From Streptomyces sp. NRRL F-5126 (GTDB taxonomy: Bacteria; Actinomycetota; Actinomycetes; Streptomycetales; Streptomycetaceae): a stretch of DNA of 64,000 bases. Shown here one piece after another: positions 1-7,686 of the stretch. The translations under genes and the position numbers were made by a program. Where the stretch lies: positions 1 to 64,000 of the forward strand of contig NZ_JOFZ01000014.1 in NCBI RefSeq assembly GCF_000721265.1. The letters run 5' to 3'. The notes beneath the pieces were generated by a model. That model searched no databases and was not told the origin of the DNA. It worked only from the letters and a program-made list of their open reading frames with translations. Each line of letters begins with the position of its first letter. Positions within the stretch are counted from its first letter, which is position 1.

Positions 1-150
1 ACCCGATGCTTCCTCGACAGTCGCATCCTTGCAGCTCAGCGGCACCTTTCTGCTACCAGGGCATCAGCTCAACCAATTCCGCTGAATAGTCGAGGTTGGC
101 TCTGCTCGGACACGTCTCGCCACCAACAATCCAGGCCCGATGCGCGGAAG

Positions 151-1209
151 TCAGTAGCCTCCGTCCGCCGAGGCAATGACGCCAGCTGCGGCGAGCTCCG
201 GCAGGCACGGCCGGACCAACTGCAGTGCCCGGTCCCAGGCTCGCGCGCCGAGATGGTGACGATCAGCCGTAGTGATCGCCTTCGCCCAAGCGCCCGGGCC
301 ATCTGGCGGCAGAATCAACCCACCGTCGGCGACCGCCTCGGGGATGCCGCCCCGGTCAGAGCCGAGCGTAGCCACACCGTGGAGTCCAGCCTCGATGATC
401 ACCCGGGGGAAGGCGTCTTCCACCTGAGAGGGCACCAGTAGCAGCCGGTGAGAGGCGTACACGGACACCATGTCGTACGTGCGTGGGATGTAGCGGACGT
501 TGGGGTAGTGCATGAACTCGGGGGCGGTGTCCCACCAGCCTTCCACGAGGGTGAAACGCTGTTCGGGGAGCCTTCGGATCAGCTCGTGCACGAGCGCAGA
601 CCCCTTCGCGGGGACGGGGTTGACCATGAGCACCCCGTCCCCGGGCGTCCTCCGGTCGCGACCCGCCGGGGCGAAGGGCGGGTAGAAGATCACTGGTTGC
701 GTTCCGGCCGGGCAGTGCGCCCGACCTGCCACGAAGCGCGACGTGGCCAGAGCGACGTGCGGACGACCTTGCAGGACGTTCATACCGGTGGTCGAAACGG
801 AGTGGAGCCAACCGGCCACGCGCGGGCTACGAATCCGGGCAAGGGCTGCCAAATCGTCCGATCCCTCCAGCGAGGTGATCACGAGCTCTGGCGCAAGAGT
901 TCTGACCAGGGCCGTAAGCGCCGTGCACACGCGGTCCTGGCTGACGGCGTGGCAGTCGACGCCGTTCCACCGGTAGCGGATCTGGCCTGCGGCCTCCTCC
1001 CAGGGGACGTGGTTGGCATCGAGATGAGTGCGTAGGACGGTCGCCTGGCAGGATCCGTCCCACGGGGCTTGGTGGCTTCCCAGGTAGATGACGTGCCAGC
1101 CGGCGCGAGCGAACTCCTCGGCCAGCAGTTGTTGGGAGACCTCCGCGCCGCCGATCAGCAGCGGTGGAGGGGTGCGCCGCCAGGCGAACAGCACCGCAGG
1201 CCCGTTCAT
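151..1209 (-). CDS. Glycosyltransferase family 4-like protein
   Basis: The 352-residue product looks like a GT-B fold glycosyltransferase of family 4. It has an N-terminal glycine-rich sugar/acceptor lobe (LLIGGAEVSQQL near residue 17). Its C-terminal lobe carries the E-x7-E type donor motif (EDAFPRVIIEAG near residue 265) followed by SDRGGIPE. GT4 enzymes move a sugar from a nucleotide-sugar donor and retain configuration. This is the last gene of a minus-strand operon, and its ATG overlaps the stop of the kinase-like gene upstream (ATGA). A GT4 next to a PIG-L deacetylase recalls mycothiol and bacillithiol synthesis, where a GlcNAc is transferred and then de-N-acetylated. Donor and acceptor are unknown, and the sequence is not obviously MshA. 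About 150 bases downstream to the window edge show no convincing gene. Confidence 0.85.
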   Translation of the reverse strand: MNGPAVLFAWRRTPPPLLIGGAEVSQQLLAEEFARAGWHVIYLGSHQAPWDGSCQATVLRTHLDANHVPWEEAAGQIRYRWNGVDCHAVSQDRVCTALTALVRTLAPELVITSLEGSDDLAALARIRSPRVAGWLHSVSTTGMNVLQGRPHVALATSRFVAGRAHCPAGTQPVIFYPPFAPAGRDRRTPGDGVLMVNPVPAKGSALVHELIRRLPEQRFTLVEGWWDTAPEFMHYPNVRYIPRTYDMVSVYASHRLLLVPSQVEDAFPRVIIEAGLHGVATLGSDRGGIPEAVADGGLILPPDGPGAWAKAITTADRHHLGARAWDRALQLVRPCLPELAAAGVIASADGGY

Positions 1210-1817
1210 GCCGCCACCCAGAGGCCGACCAGGGCCTGCACGAGGGCGGCGTTCTCCTCGCGGCTCCCGTCGCTGGGAACGATGGTCACCTCGGCAGCGA
1301 TGGGGGTGCGGGCCGGGCGACAGAAATAGTCACGGGTGTGGCCGAGAAAGGCGCTGTCGTGGAGGAAATAGTCCGGCTCGACGGCTTGGTGTCCGGCGGC
1401 CTTGCGGCGCGAGGCCAGCACGTCCGCGGGGGCGTCGAGGTAGAGGGTGTGGTCGGGTCGCAGGTGCGGCAGTCCTGCGACCCGAACGCGGGCGACATCG
1501 TGGACGCCGAAGCCGTACATCTCGTCCAGTGCGTAGGCGTGGGCCAGGAGGGTGTCCACCGACCGGTCAAGGATCACCGGGCCCTGGTGGGAGACCAGGT
1601 GCCGGGTGCGGTCGGCTTCGATGCTCATGAAGGTATCGAACGCGGCGAGTTGTTCGGCGGCGGAGGTGGTTGCGGGCCGCGGGATGTCCTCGGCGCGGGG
1701 TATGGACTTCACGTAGCAGTCGGCGAAGACCGCTTCCCGCATGTACGGCGCTTCCCTCAGCCGACGGAGGGCGGTGGTCTTCCCCGCGTAGGACGGCCCT
1801 TCCACAGCGATGATCAC
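1206..1817 (-). CDS. P-loop kinase, thymidylate/deoxynucleoside kinase-like
   Basis: The 203-residue product opens with a Walker A loop (EGPSYAGKTT, residues 6-15) right after the first strand, as in thymidylate kinases and deoxynucleoside kinases. A later DRS motif in VILDRSVDT fits the kinase core. It probably phosphorylates a nucleotide, sugar or other small metabolite made by the operon; the substrate cannot be read from sequence. The GTG start overlaps the stop of the deacetylase gene (GTGA), and the stop overlaps the GT4 start (ATGA), so translation is probably coupled on both sides. The function call is family-level only. Confidence 0.75.
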   Translation of the reverse strand: MIIAVEGPSYAGKTTALRRLREAPYMREAVFADCYVKSIPRAEDIPRPATTSAAEQLAAFDTFMSIEADRTRHLVSHQGPVILDRSVDTLLAHAYALDEMYGFGVHDVARVRVAGLPHLRPDHTLYLDAPADVLASRRKAAGHQAVEPDYFLHDSAFLGHTRDYFCRPARTPIAAEVTIVPSDGSREENAALVQALVGLWVAA

Positions 1818-2689
1818 GCGGTGCCTCCCAGGCGGTAGAAGCGTTCGGCGTACGTTCCGGAGCCGTTGTCTCGGCCGGCGGGCAACATGTCGGCGGCGAC
1901 GGTGTAGGCGTGCCGAATGGGCCGGTACATCTTGGGCGCGGGGTTCATCTGTGATCCGTGCATGTGCAGCAGCGTGAGCTTGTCGAGCACGGCCCCCGTG
2001 ATGTCTGCAATCTGGGGCGTGAGAGTGTCGCCCGTGCGCTGGTGGAACAGGTGCCGGTCACAGCCTGCGAGCGCGTAGGTGGGCCAGAACGCCACGTCTT
2101 CCCAGAACCAGCGGCAGCCAAGCCGCCGAGCCGCTTCGTGCGCCAGAAGGTGGTCCGGGTGGCGCGTCACCGCTGCCGGAGCGATCAACTCGGCCTCGGG
2201 GTGTTCCTTGAGCACTTCGGCGAGTTCACCGGTGATCGTGCTCGTGAGCAATTGGGGGTGCGCCCGGTAGGGCGGGTCGGCGTCTTTGTGTCCGAGCGGT
2301 ACCCGGTCGGCGGCCAATGGTCGCAGAGCCGAAGCTGCCTCCTGATCGCGCAGACGGGAGACTGACTCGACATCCGAGTGGAGCGGTTCCAGGGACGGAT
2401 GGACGCTGCGGGATCGAGTGAAGACCGTGATGACGGTCAGCGGGCGGGGGTGTGTGAGGAAGTGCCCGGCGGCCGAGAGGACGAAGTCGTCGTGGTGTGG
2501 CTCGATCACCACAACCGGTCGGCCCGTTGGACGACGGGCCGTGATGCGGTAGGCGGCACCGGTCAATGGGGCGGTCAGGTCCATGATCTGGCCACCTTCG
2601 AGTGCGGCCATCCATGCCTGGTGGGCGCCCAGCAGGTCGGTAGGGAATCTGTAGATGCCGTCGGTGTCCGGCACGGGAAGTTGCGGCAC
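1814..2689 (-). CDS. PIG-L/LmbE family deacetylase
   Basis: The 291-residue protein has the metal-binding PH-x-DD signature of the PIG-L/LmbE family (EPHHDDFVLSAAG near residue 62) and a later HPDH segment (TRHPDHLLAHEA near 176) supplying the third zinc ligand. Family members remove acetyl groups from N-acetylglucosaminyl compounds (MshB, BshB, GPI-anchor synthesis). It is preceded at 16 bases by the GT2 gene, with an AAGGAG ribosome-binding site seven bases before its GTG. It is followed by an overlapping kinase gene. Lying among three glycosyltransferases, it probably unmasks an amino group on a transferred N-acetyl sugar; that role is inferred. Confidence 0.85.
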   Translation of the reverse strand: MPQLPVPDTDGIYRFPTDLLGAHQAWMAALEGGQIMDLTAPLTGAAYRITARRPTGRPVVVIEPHHDDFVLSAAGHFLTHPRPLTVITVFTRSRSVHPSLEPLHSDVESVSRLRDQEAASALRPLAADRVPLGHKDADPPYRAHPQLLTSTITGELAEVLKEHPEAELIAPAAVTRHPDHLLAHEAARRLGCRWFWEDVAFWPTYALAGCDRHLFHQRTGDTLTPQIADITGAVLDKLTLLHMHGSQMNPAPKMYRPIRHAYTVAADMLPAGRDNGSGTYAERFYRLGGTA

Positions 2690-2705
2690 GAGGCGTCTCC
2701 TTGTC

Positions 2706-3437
2706 TCAGCGGACGGTGGTGGTGCGCCAGTGGCGCCAGAATCGCGGCGAGGTCAGGGCCAGGCGGGCAGTGAGCGGGTTTTGCCACCACAACATCCGCA
2801 GACTCGACCACTGGTCGTAGCGGCGGGTGGAGGGCCGGACCCGCAGCTCGTCCAGGAGGGCGACGGGAGCGCCGGTACGGTGGCCGTGGCGGGTCAGGCG
2901 GGCGAAGAACTCGACATCTTCGCTCATGAAGTAGTCGGTGCGGTAGCCACCTACGGCCTCGAAGGCTTGCCGGGTGCAGAACTGGGCAACACCCTGGGCG
3001 CCGCCACGACGAGTGCGGTAGTGATCCCAGTAGGCGCACAGCAGACGAGCAGCCAGCCGGTTCGGTGTATAGAGCGGCGGGATGGCACCACCGGCGGACC
3101 CGGTGCGCATCGCATGGGCTGCTGCGTCGATCGCCTCAAGCGGCACGGCGACGTCCGCGTCGGTGAAGAACAGCATCTCGCCCTGCGCCGCATTGGCCCC
3201 GGTGTTGCGTACCCGGCCGATTCCGCGGCCGGTCTCGCTGACCACGCGTACGCCGAAGGAGGCAGCCATGTCGGCGGTGGCGTCGGTGCTGGCGTTGTCG
3301 ACGACGATGACTTCGCCTGGCAGACCGCTGATCCCCTGCCAGTGTCGCAGCGAGGCCAGGACGGTGGGCAGGTAACGGGGCAGGTAGGCGACTTCGTTGT
3401 AGGCCGGGATGATGATCGACAAGGCGGTCTGGCTCAC
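2706..3437 (-). CDS. Glycosyltransferase family 2
   Basis: I start the gene at the GTG at 3437, whose GTGA overlaps the stop of the gene upstream. This gives 243 residues beginning one strand before the GT2 hallmark IIPAYNE. The domain continues with VVDNASTDATADM (nucleotide binding) and FTDADVAVP, which carries the DXD-type metal site. The longer open frame upstream would overlap the kinase gene by 360 bases and is rejected. GT2 enzymes are inverting transferases that add sugars from nucleotide donors. No membrane helices are obvious, so it probably works in the cytosol on the same product as its neighbours. Confidence 0.88.
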   Translation of the reverse strand: MSQTALSIIIPAYNEVAYLPRYLPTVLASLRHWQGISGLPGEVIVVDNASTDATADMAASFGVRVVSETGRGIGRVRNTGANAAQGEMLFFTDADVAVPLEAIDAAAHAMRTGSAGGAIPPLYTPNRLAARLLCAYWDHYRTRRGGAQGVAQFCTRQAFEAVGGYRTDYFMSEDVEFFARLTRHGHRTGAPVALLDELRVRPSTRRYDQWSSLRMLWWQNPLTARLALTSPRFWRHWRTTTVR

Positions 3438-4342
3438 GGAGCAGTCCTCTCTGTGCGTACGTCGAGGCTGAGGGCCTGGCGCATACGCGCTGCCCAAAGA
3501 GCGCGGTGGCGCCCTTCCCGCTGAGCGGCGTAAGTCCAGCCGCGTACGGCCTGGAACGCGGTGAAGGCGGTCACGAGTTGGAGGTTGACAGGCCGCCCGT
3601 AGGCGGCGGCCAGGAACAGCCGGTCGGCGGGTTCGAGCACGGAGCAGGTGACCAGCGTCTGGGCCAGGTCGTACTCGGCCACACACAAGGTGGTGGCCTC
3701 GAAGTCCACAAGACGTTCGGGAAGGCGGCTTCTGCCGCTGGTGACCGCGGGGGTAGCTGAGAGGACCGCGTTCTCCAGGTGCAGGTCTCCGTGGCACCAC
3801 ACCATCCGATCTTGGGAGACGCCTTGGGCGATGACCTCCAGCGCAGTGGTGAGCTGGGCGAAGACGGCACGTGGGCAGTGCCTGGCCAGCGCGCTGACCT
3901 GGTCGCTGAGGCAGGGTGCCAGCCGGACGCCGCGCGGTGGCGCGATGCTATGAAAGGCGTTCATCAGCAATGCCAGCCGGACGAGCGCCGCAGACTGCGG
4001 CATCTGGCCCGCCCGCACAGCGTCACCCAGAGTGCGGGATCCGGCATCGGTGGTGATCACGGCCGTGGTACCGAGCCCTGGGACCGGACCGCTGGCGACG
4101 ACACCGGGCACGGCGATACGGCCATCGGCGGCGATCGCGTGCAGCAGGCGGGTTTCCTCGGCAGCACCGTGCCGCCGCCCCGCAGCGAACAGCTTGACGA
4201 TCGTGCGGCGGCCATCGTCCAACCGCACCCGGTAGACGACCGTATCCGTTCCAACGGAGATCCGCTGCACTGCCGCCGGCGCGACCCGCACCAGCGCGGT
4301 GCACGCCGACTCGACCGCCGGCGCGCAGGCGGTCCCGGTCAC
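3434..4342 (-). CDS. Aminoglycoside phosphotransferase-like small-molecule kinase
   Basis: The 302-residue product (GTG start at 4342, GTGA overlap with the GT8 gene) has the APH/choline-kinase catalytic loop CHGDLHLENAVL and a following LVDFEATTL metal-binding segment. In the N-lobe, TIVKLFAAG probably holds the ATP-anchoring lysine. Such kinases phosphorylate hydroxyl groups on sugars, aminocyclitols, choline or antibiotics. It could activate a sugar intermediate or provide self-protection; the sequence does not decide. Its position in the middle of a fully overlapping operon of glycosyltransferases argues for a biosynthetic role. Confidence 0.8.
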   Translation of the reverse strand: MTGTACAPAVESACTALVRVAPAAVQRISVGTDTVVYRVRLDDGRRTIVKLFAAGRRHGAAEETRLLHAIAADGRIAVPGVVASGPVPGLGTTAVITTDAGSRTLGDAVRAGQMPQSAALVRLALLMNAFHSIAPPRGVRLAPCLSDQVSALARHCPRAVFAQLTTALEVIAQGVSQDRMVWCHGDLHLENAVLSATPAVTSGRSRLPERLVDFEATTLCVAEYDLAQTLVTCSVLEPADRLFLAAAYGRPVNLQLVTAFTAFQAVRGWTYAAQREGRHRALWAARMRQALSLDVRTERTAP

Positions 4343-5217
4343 CAGTCGCCTACCAGAGACAGGTGACCTGCGCGCCGCACGTACCGCAGTGTGCGCCGCA
4401 TGTGCGACCGGTAGGCCGCCACCTCGCTGGTACCGGGGCACGAGGGTAGCCATGGCTTGTGCTCGCCCACGAAGTGCAGCACGCACGCGTCCTGGCAGTC
4501 CGCGGGACGGCGCAGCACTCGGCGCACCCAGTCACCGCGCTCCAGGAACCGGCCCACCTCGAACCGGTTAAAGACGGGCGCCACCGGATGCACCCGTCTC
4601 GAGGCCAGCAGCCACAGGTTCAGCGCGCACTGATCGTTGTGCAAAATGTGTCGGCGCCCAGCACGAAGCGCGTGACTGACGCCCGCGCGCATCGGTGCAA
4701 GCATCTGCCCGGGCGCCCACAGCATCCCTGCGTTGAAGTACGGACGGTCCACCAGGTGCGGCCACCGCTCGGACACACCCGGCAGAGCCCGGCCCCGGCC
4801 CACAGCCGGGTTGAACTCGTCCACCACCGCGCCGACCTGATCCGGTGGAAGGCCGTCCAGCGGGACGGTGACATCACCCGTGACGAGGACATCAGCGTCC
4901 ACGTAGATCAGATACGGCCTGTTCACGAAGCCAGTTGTGAAGGCGAACCGCAGGTACGTCGTCACCGAGATGTAGGCCCCGTCCACCATGACACTCTCGG
5001 TGGGCGGTACCTCCCAGCGGATGTCGAAGGAACCAAAACCGCACCGATGAGCCATGTCCGCCATGACCTCCGCGTCCTGTCGGCGAAAGTCCAACGTCAG
5101 CACCCGGACGGCTGCTTCCCGCCGCTGTGCGGCGTCCAGTCCGTCGGCCAGGGAGGTCAAGGCCACCAACGACGGGACCAGGTAACGCCGGTCTACACAC
5201 ATCCCTATCGCGTACAC
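4339..5217 (-). CDS. Glycosyltransferase family 8-like protein
   Basis: The protein (292 residues from the GTG at 5217) matches the GT8 general-transfer layout: VYAIGMCVDRRYLVPS at the N terminus, YLIYVDADVLVTGDV with the DXD metal/UDP-sugar motif near residue 100, and YFNAGMLWA near 150. GT8 enzymes are retaining galactosyl- or glucosyltransferases. The chosen GTG has GGAGGG six bases upstream. The frame stays open upstream to 5376 without a better start. An overlapping ORF in another frame (4892-5434) runs through the start region, so a frameshifted membrane-anchored form is possible. Confidence 0.82.
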   Translation of the reverse strand: MYAIGMCVDRRYLVPSLVALTSLADGLDAAQRREAAVRVLTLDFRRQDAEVMADMAHRCGFGSFDIRWEVPPTESVMVDGAYISVTTYLRFAFTTGFVNRPYLIYVDADVLVTGDVTVPLDGLPPDQVGAVVDEFNPAVGRGRALPGVSERWPHLVDRPYFNAGMLWAPGQMLAPMRAGVSHALRAGRRHILHNDQCALNLWLLASRRVHPVAPVFNRFEVGRFLERGDWVRRVLRRPADCQDACVLHFVGEHKPWLPSCPGTSEVAAYRSHMRRTLRYVRRAGHLSLVGDW

Positions 5218-5434
5218 GTGCAACCCTCCACAGGTCTCGGCGCCGCAAGCGGTCGCCCAGCATCGGAATCCCGCGATTGGCCGGCTGGGTGTCCGGGGAA
5301 GATGACCCGGTGCCGGTCGAGGTCGCCGACTCGGCGAGGACGGTGATGCCCACAAGGTTGATCGTGAGCAGGGCAATGCCAGCGAGGGTGCCGTCCAACG
5401 ATGGCCTTCTGGCGCGGCTGTGGCGGGTGATCAT
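4892..5434 (-). CDS. Overlapping ORF with one membrane segment; possibly frameshifted into the GT8 gene
   Basis: The ATG at 5434 overlaps the stop of the small gene before it (ATGA), as at the other junctions of this operon. The first 60 or so codons end almost always in G or C and encode a basic start, a hydrophobic helix (LAGIALLTINLVGITVL) and a Ser/Thr/Gly linker. After about position 5225 the third-position bias disappears, while the frame runs on inside the GT8 gene to 4892. Either a short membrane peptide lost its stop, or a frameshift separates a membrane anchor from the GT8 enzyme. Function unknown. Confidence 0.4.
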   Translation of the reverse strand: MITRHSRARRPSLDGTLAGIALLTINLVGITVLAESATSTGTGSSSPDTQPANRGIPMLGDRLRRRDLWRVARVRDRDVCRPALPGPVVGGLDLPGRRTGRRTAAGSSRPGADVGLSPTGRGGHGGHGSSVRFWFLRHPLGGTAHRECHGGRGLHLGDDVPAVRLHNWLREQAVSDLRGR

Positions 5435-5643
5435 TCGCCCGCCTTCTGGATCGCGCCAAGGTGCGTTGTCCACTCCATGCCGCCACCGGGCGGCAGCAAC
5501 CAGGCCACCGGTGCCCCCTTGCCGTTTGGTTCGGGGCACACTGCCCGTAGGAGGCCTGTGCGACCAGAGGCAGCGTCCACCACCTCCAAGCCGATCCACG
5601 GGTGTTCGTGATGGCCGAGTCCCACACCCCGTTCGGCGCTCAC
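5431..5643 (-). CDS. Small hypothetical protein, SH3-barrel-like
   Basis: The 70-residue product has no recognised family. Its pattern (IGLEVVDAASGRTGLLRAV, then VAWLLPPGGGMEW) resembles small streptomycete proteins with a V.D..tGr.G segment followed by a PPGGG.EW segment, which I would expect to fold as a small SH3-like beta barrel. It overlaps both neighbours by four bases, so it is translationally coupled in the glycosyltransferase operon. The gene before it looks like a diverged copy with the same layout. A DNA- or protein-binding accessory role is possible but unproven. Confidence 0.65.
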   Translation of the reverse strand: MSAERGVGLGHHEHPWIGLEVVDAASGRTGLLRAVCPEPNGKGAPVAWLLPPGGGMEWTTHLGAIQKAGE

Positions 5644-5888
5644 CGCGCGCTCTCCGGCGGTTGTTCAAGGTCGGCGACGGATGCCCACCACGGCTGTCCC
5701 TGACCAGTGGGCCGCAGCAGGACGCGCGTAGGTCGCTGTATCGACGCCGATGCGTTGACCTCCCCCAACTCGTCGCGAAAGAGCTGCACGAACCCCAGCT
5801 GCCGACGGCCGGTGTCCAGCACAAGGACGCCGACGGTCAGCCAGGGCGGCACGGAAACGGGTGCGGGCTCATACAGGGTCATGGTCAT
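5640..5888 (-). CDS. Small hypothetical protein, first gene of the glycosyltransferase operon
   Basis: A start at 5888 (ATG, 82 residues) has GAGG eight bases upstream. A GTG at 5924 and an ATG at 5882 are alternatives. The body (VGVLVLDTGRRQLGFVQL, then VLLRPTGQGQPWW) follows the same order of motifs as the next gene, suggesting an ancient duplication of a small beta-barrel protein. The stop overlaps the next ATG. It is transcribed away from the Scr1-type regulator gene at 6152, so the spacer between them should hold both promoters. Confidence 0.65.
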   Translation of the reverse strand: MTMTLYEPAPVSVPPWLTVGVLVLDTGRRQLGFVQLFRDELGEVNASASIQRPTRVLLRPTGQGQPWWASVADLEQPPESAR

Positions 5889-6018
5889 CGCCATCGCCTC
5901 GGTCTCGGGCAGGGGGAAGCGCACAGCACGGCGGTACGGCTGTCAGCCGCAGCCGGCACTCGACGCTTCCGGGGGCTCACTTACCGTGACTCAGGAGCCG
6001 GCTCGGGAGCAATAGAAT

Positions 6019-6041
6019 CTGCTGGGAATCAGCCCCAGCAG
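6019..6041. promoter_or_regulatory. Inverted repeat in the divergent promoter region, putative operator
   Basis: Perfect 8-base arms (CTGCTGGG / CCCAGCAG) flank a 7-base spacer between the minus-strand operon (start near 5888) and the regulator gene (start 6152). A TAGAAT-like -10 box lies just before the left arm. The position suits an operator for the neighbouring Scr1-type regulator. It could also form a hairpin in the leader of the regulator mRNA. Confidence 0.4.
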
Positions 6042-6151
6042 GGAAATTGGCACATGCCGAAGCAAGCTCATGGCTTCCGCTGCGCGCGCAACGGCTGTCA
6101 GGCTGGACACATGTCGGCGACGGCGCGCACATGCGCCAGAAGAGAGGGCAC

Positions 6152-7024
6152 ATGGCCGCGAGACCGCAACCAACGGCCAGGCGTATCGGCCTCGGTCACG
6201 AACTGCGGCAGATGCGCAAAGACGCCGGTCTCACCATCGCGGAGGCTGCCAAGGGCCTGCGCTTCGATGAGAGCACGCTCCAACGCGTCGAGGCAGGCTG
6301 GAAATCGTTCCGGCAGGCTGGGCACCTCCGAGACCTGCTGGAGCGGTACGGGGTCACCGACGAGGACGAAGTCGACCGGCTGGTCGCCCTCCAGCGCGAA
6401 GCCTCCAGCCGTGAGTGGTGGACCGGCACCGGAACGACCATGCTCTCGGGCATGCCTCGCTTCCTCGGCGTGGAGTCGGCTGCCCGGGAGATCCGAATCT
6501 TCCATCCCACGGTCCTGCCGGGGCTGCTCCAGACCGAGGCTTACGCGCAGGCCGTGCACGAGGCGCACAAGCCCATCGATGAGTCGACCACCGAATTCAT
6601 CCGCCAGAGCGTGCAGTTGCGCATGAAGCGGAAGGAGGCGCTGACTCGCGACGAGGACCCGTTGAAGGTCTGGGCCGTCGTGTACGAGCCGGCTCTCCGC
6701 TACAACCTGGGCGGCGCCGAGACCATGCGGGAGCAGTACGCCGCGCTGGCCGACCTGGCCGGGATGGAGAACGTGACGCTGCAGGTCCTTCCCCAAAGCG
6801 CGACCGGCTACGTTGCGTTCCATGATGTCAACATCATGATCCTCGGCGACGGGCTGCCGACTACGGTCCAGACCGACACGGCCTGGTTCACCGTGGCCGT
6901 GACCGACAAGCCTCGTGAGGTCGGCCGGTTCTCCCGCATGTTCGACGCGATGGTGGCGGCAGCCCTGCCACCGAGCGACACCACGAAGTTCCTGCACCAA
7001 CTATCGAGAGAGATCGCAGAATGA
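6152..7024 (+). CDS. Scr1-type helix-turn-helix regulator (DUF5753)
   Basis: The 290-residue protein has an XRE-type HTH at residues 10-65 (HELRQMRKDAGLTIAEAAKGL ... ESTLQRVEAGW). A DUF5753 domain follows, recognised by PTVLPGLLQTEAYAQAV and LQVLPQSATGY. These regulators work with a small DUF397 protein, and the pairs have been likened to toxin-antitoxin modules. A DUF397 gene follows with an ATGA overlap. I take the ATG at 6152 (GAGAGGG upstream); ATGs at 6131 and upstream are alternatives. It probably controls itself and the divergent glycosyltransferase operon. Confidence 0.9.
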   Translation: MAARPQPTARRIGLGHELRQMRKDAGLTIAEAAKGLRFDESTLQRVEAGWKSFRQAGHLRDLLERYGVTDEDEVDRLVALQREASSREWWTGTGTTMLSGMPRFLGVESAAREIRIFHPTVLPGLLQTEAYAQAVHEAHKPIDESTTEFIRQSVQLRMKRKEALTRDEDPLKVWAVVYEPALRYNLGGAETMREQYAALADLAGMENVTLQVLPQSATGYVAFHDVNIMILGDGLPTTVQTDTAWFTVAVTDKPREVGRFSRMFDAMVAAALPPSDTTKFLHQLSREIAE

Positions 7025-7236
7025 GCACTCACCCTGTCGCGGTGGCGGCATCGGACCTGGAGGACGCCAATTGGATCACTTCGTCCTACAGCAACGGCGG
7101 GGGCAACTGCGTCGAGGTGGCTGAACTCGCCCACGCCGTCGCCATCCGCGACTCGAAGAACCCCACCGGCCCTGCCCTGACGCTCTCTCGGCATGCCTTC
7201 GCCGCTCTGCTCGCCACGACCCGCACGGAAGGGTAG
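7021..7236 (+). CDS. DUF397 protein
   Basis: The 71-residue protein has the DUF397 signature: WITSSYSNGGGNCVEVAE, then VAIRDSKNPTGPAL and a closing FAALLA helix. DUF397 proteins are small partners of DUF5753 regulators in streptomycetes. The gene overlaps the regulator by ATGA. A strong hairpin 21 bases after the stop closes the unit. Confidence 0.92.
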   Translation: MSTHPVAVAASDLEDANWITSSYSNGGGNCVEVAELAHAVAIRDSKNPTGPALTLSRHAFAALLATTRTEG

Positions 7237-7257
7237 GCACCCAGAGACACCGAGGCA

Positions 7258-7291
7258 GCCGCCTTCCCCCGATCGGCTAGGGGAAGGCGGC
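7258..7291 (+). terminator. Hairpin terminator after the regulator/DUF397 pair
   Basis: Twelve perfect base pairs (GCCGCCTTCCCC / GGGGAAGGCGGC) enclose a 10-base loop. No T-run follows, which is common for actinomycete terminators. Confidence 0.8.
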
Positions 7292-7686
7292 TTCGCCATA
7301 TCTCACGAGACCAAAAAGCGCTCGTCTGCACGAAGTCTTTGTCACGCAACAAATCGGCCAGGCCGCTCTGAGAGAACATGACTCTTGCAGCGCCACATGC
7401 ACACCTCAAGGAACCGCTTTTACAGTGCGCAATTTAATGGTGCTTCCTGAGCTGTAGTCTCCGTGCTCCCACTCTTTCCGCAGAAGGTCTACCGCACGCC
7501 GGTTTTCGCACGCCGTCACGATCCGGTCTCTCCTTTCTCCGGTTACGCCCGTCGCACGTCCAGGCGCCGCTGCACACGCCTGTTGCCAGTCAACGGAGGT
7601 TCGCAGCATGGAGGAAGGCAAGACGCGGCCGTGAGGTGCGATGCGATAGCGGCGTGGCCGTCGGCCACGTCAGGGACGGAGCTGCT
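7292..7686. other. Intergenic stretch, no supported gene
   Basis: This stretch is noticeably less GC-rich than its surroundings. It should hold the promoter of the DUF6192-like gene. A 71-codon minus-strand frame (7406-7621) lacks family resemblance and a good ribosome-binding site, so I do not call it. Confidence 0.5.

Noticed and set aside
1..150. Start of another operon gene (ATG at 26 on the minus strand)
   Set aside because: Only eight codons are inside the window and no properly spaced ribosome-binding site is seen.
7406..7621. 71-codon minus-strand ORF
   Set aside because: No recognisable pattern, no ribosome-binding site, and it overlaps the probable promoter of the DUF6192-like gene.
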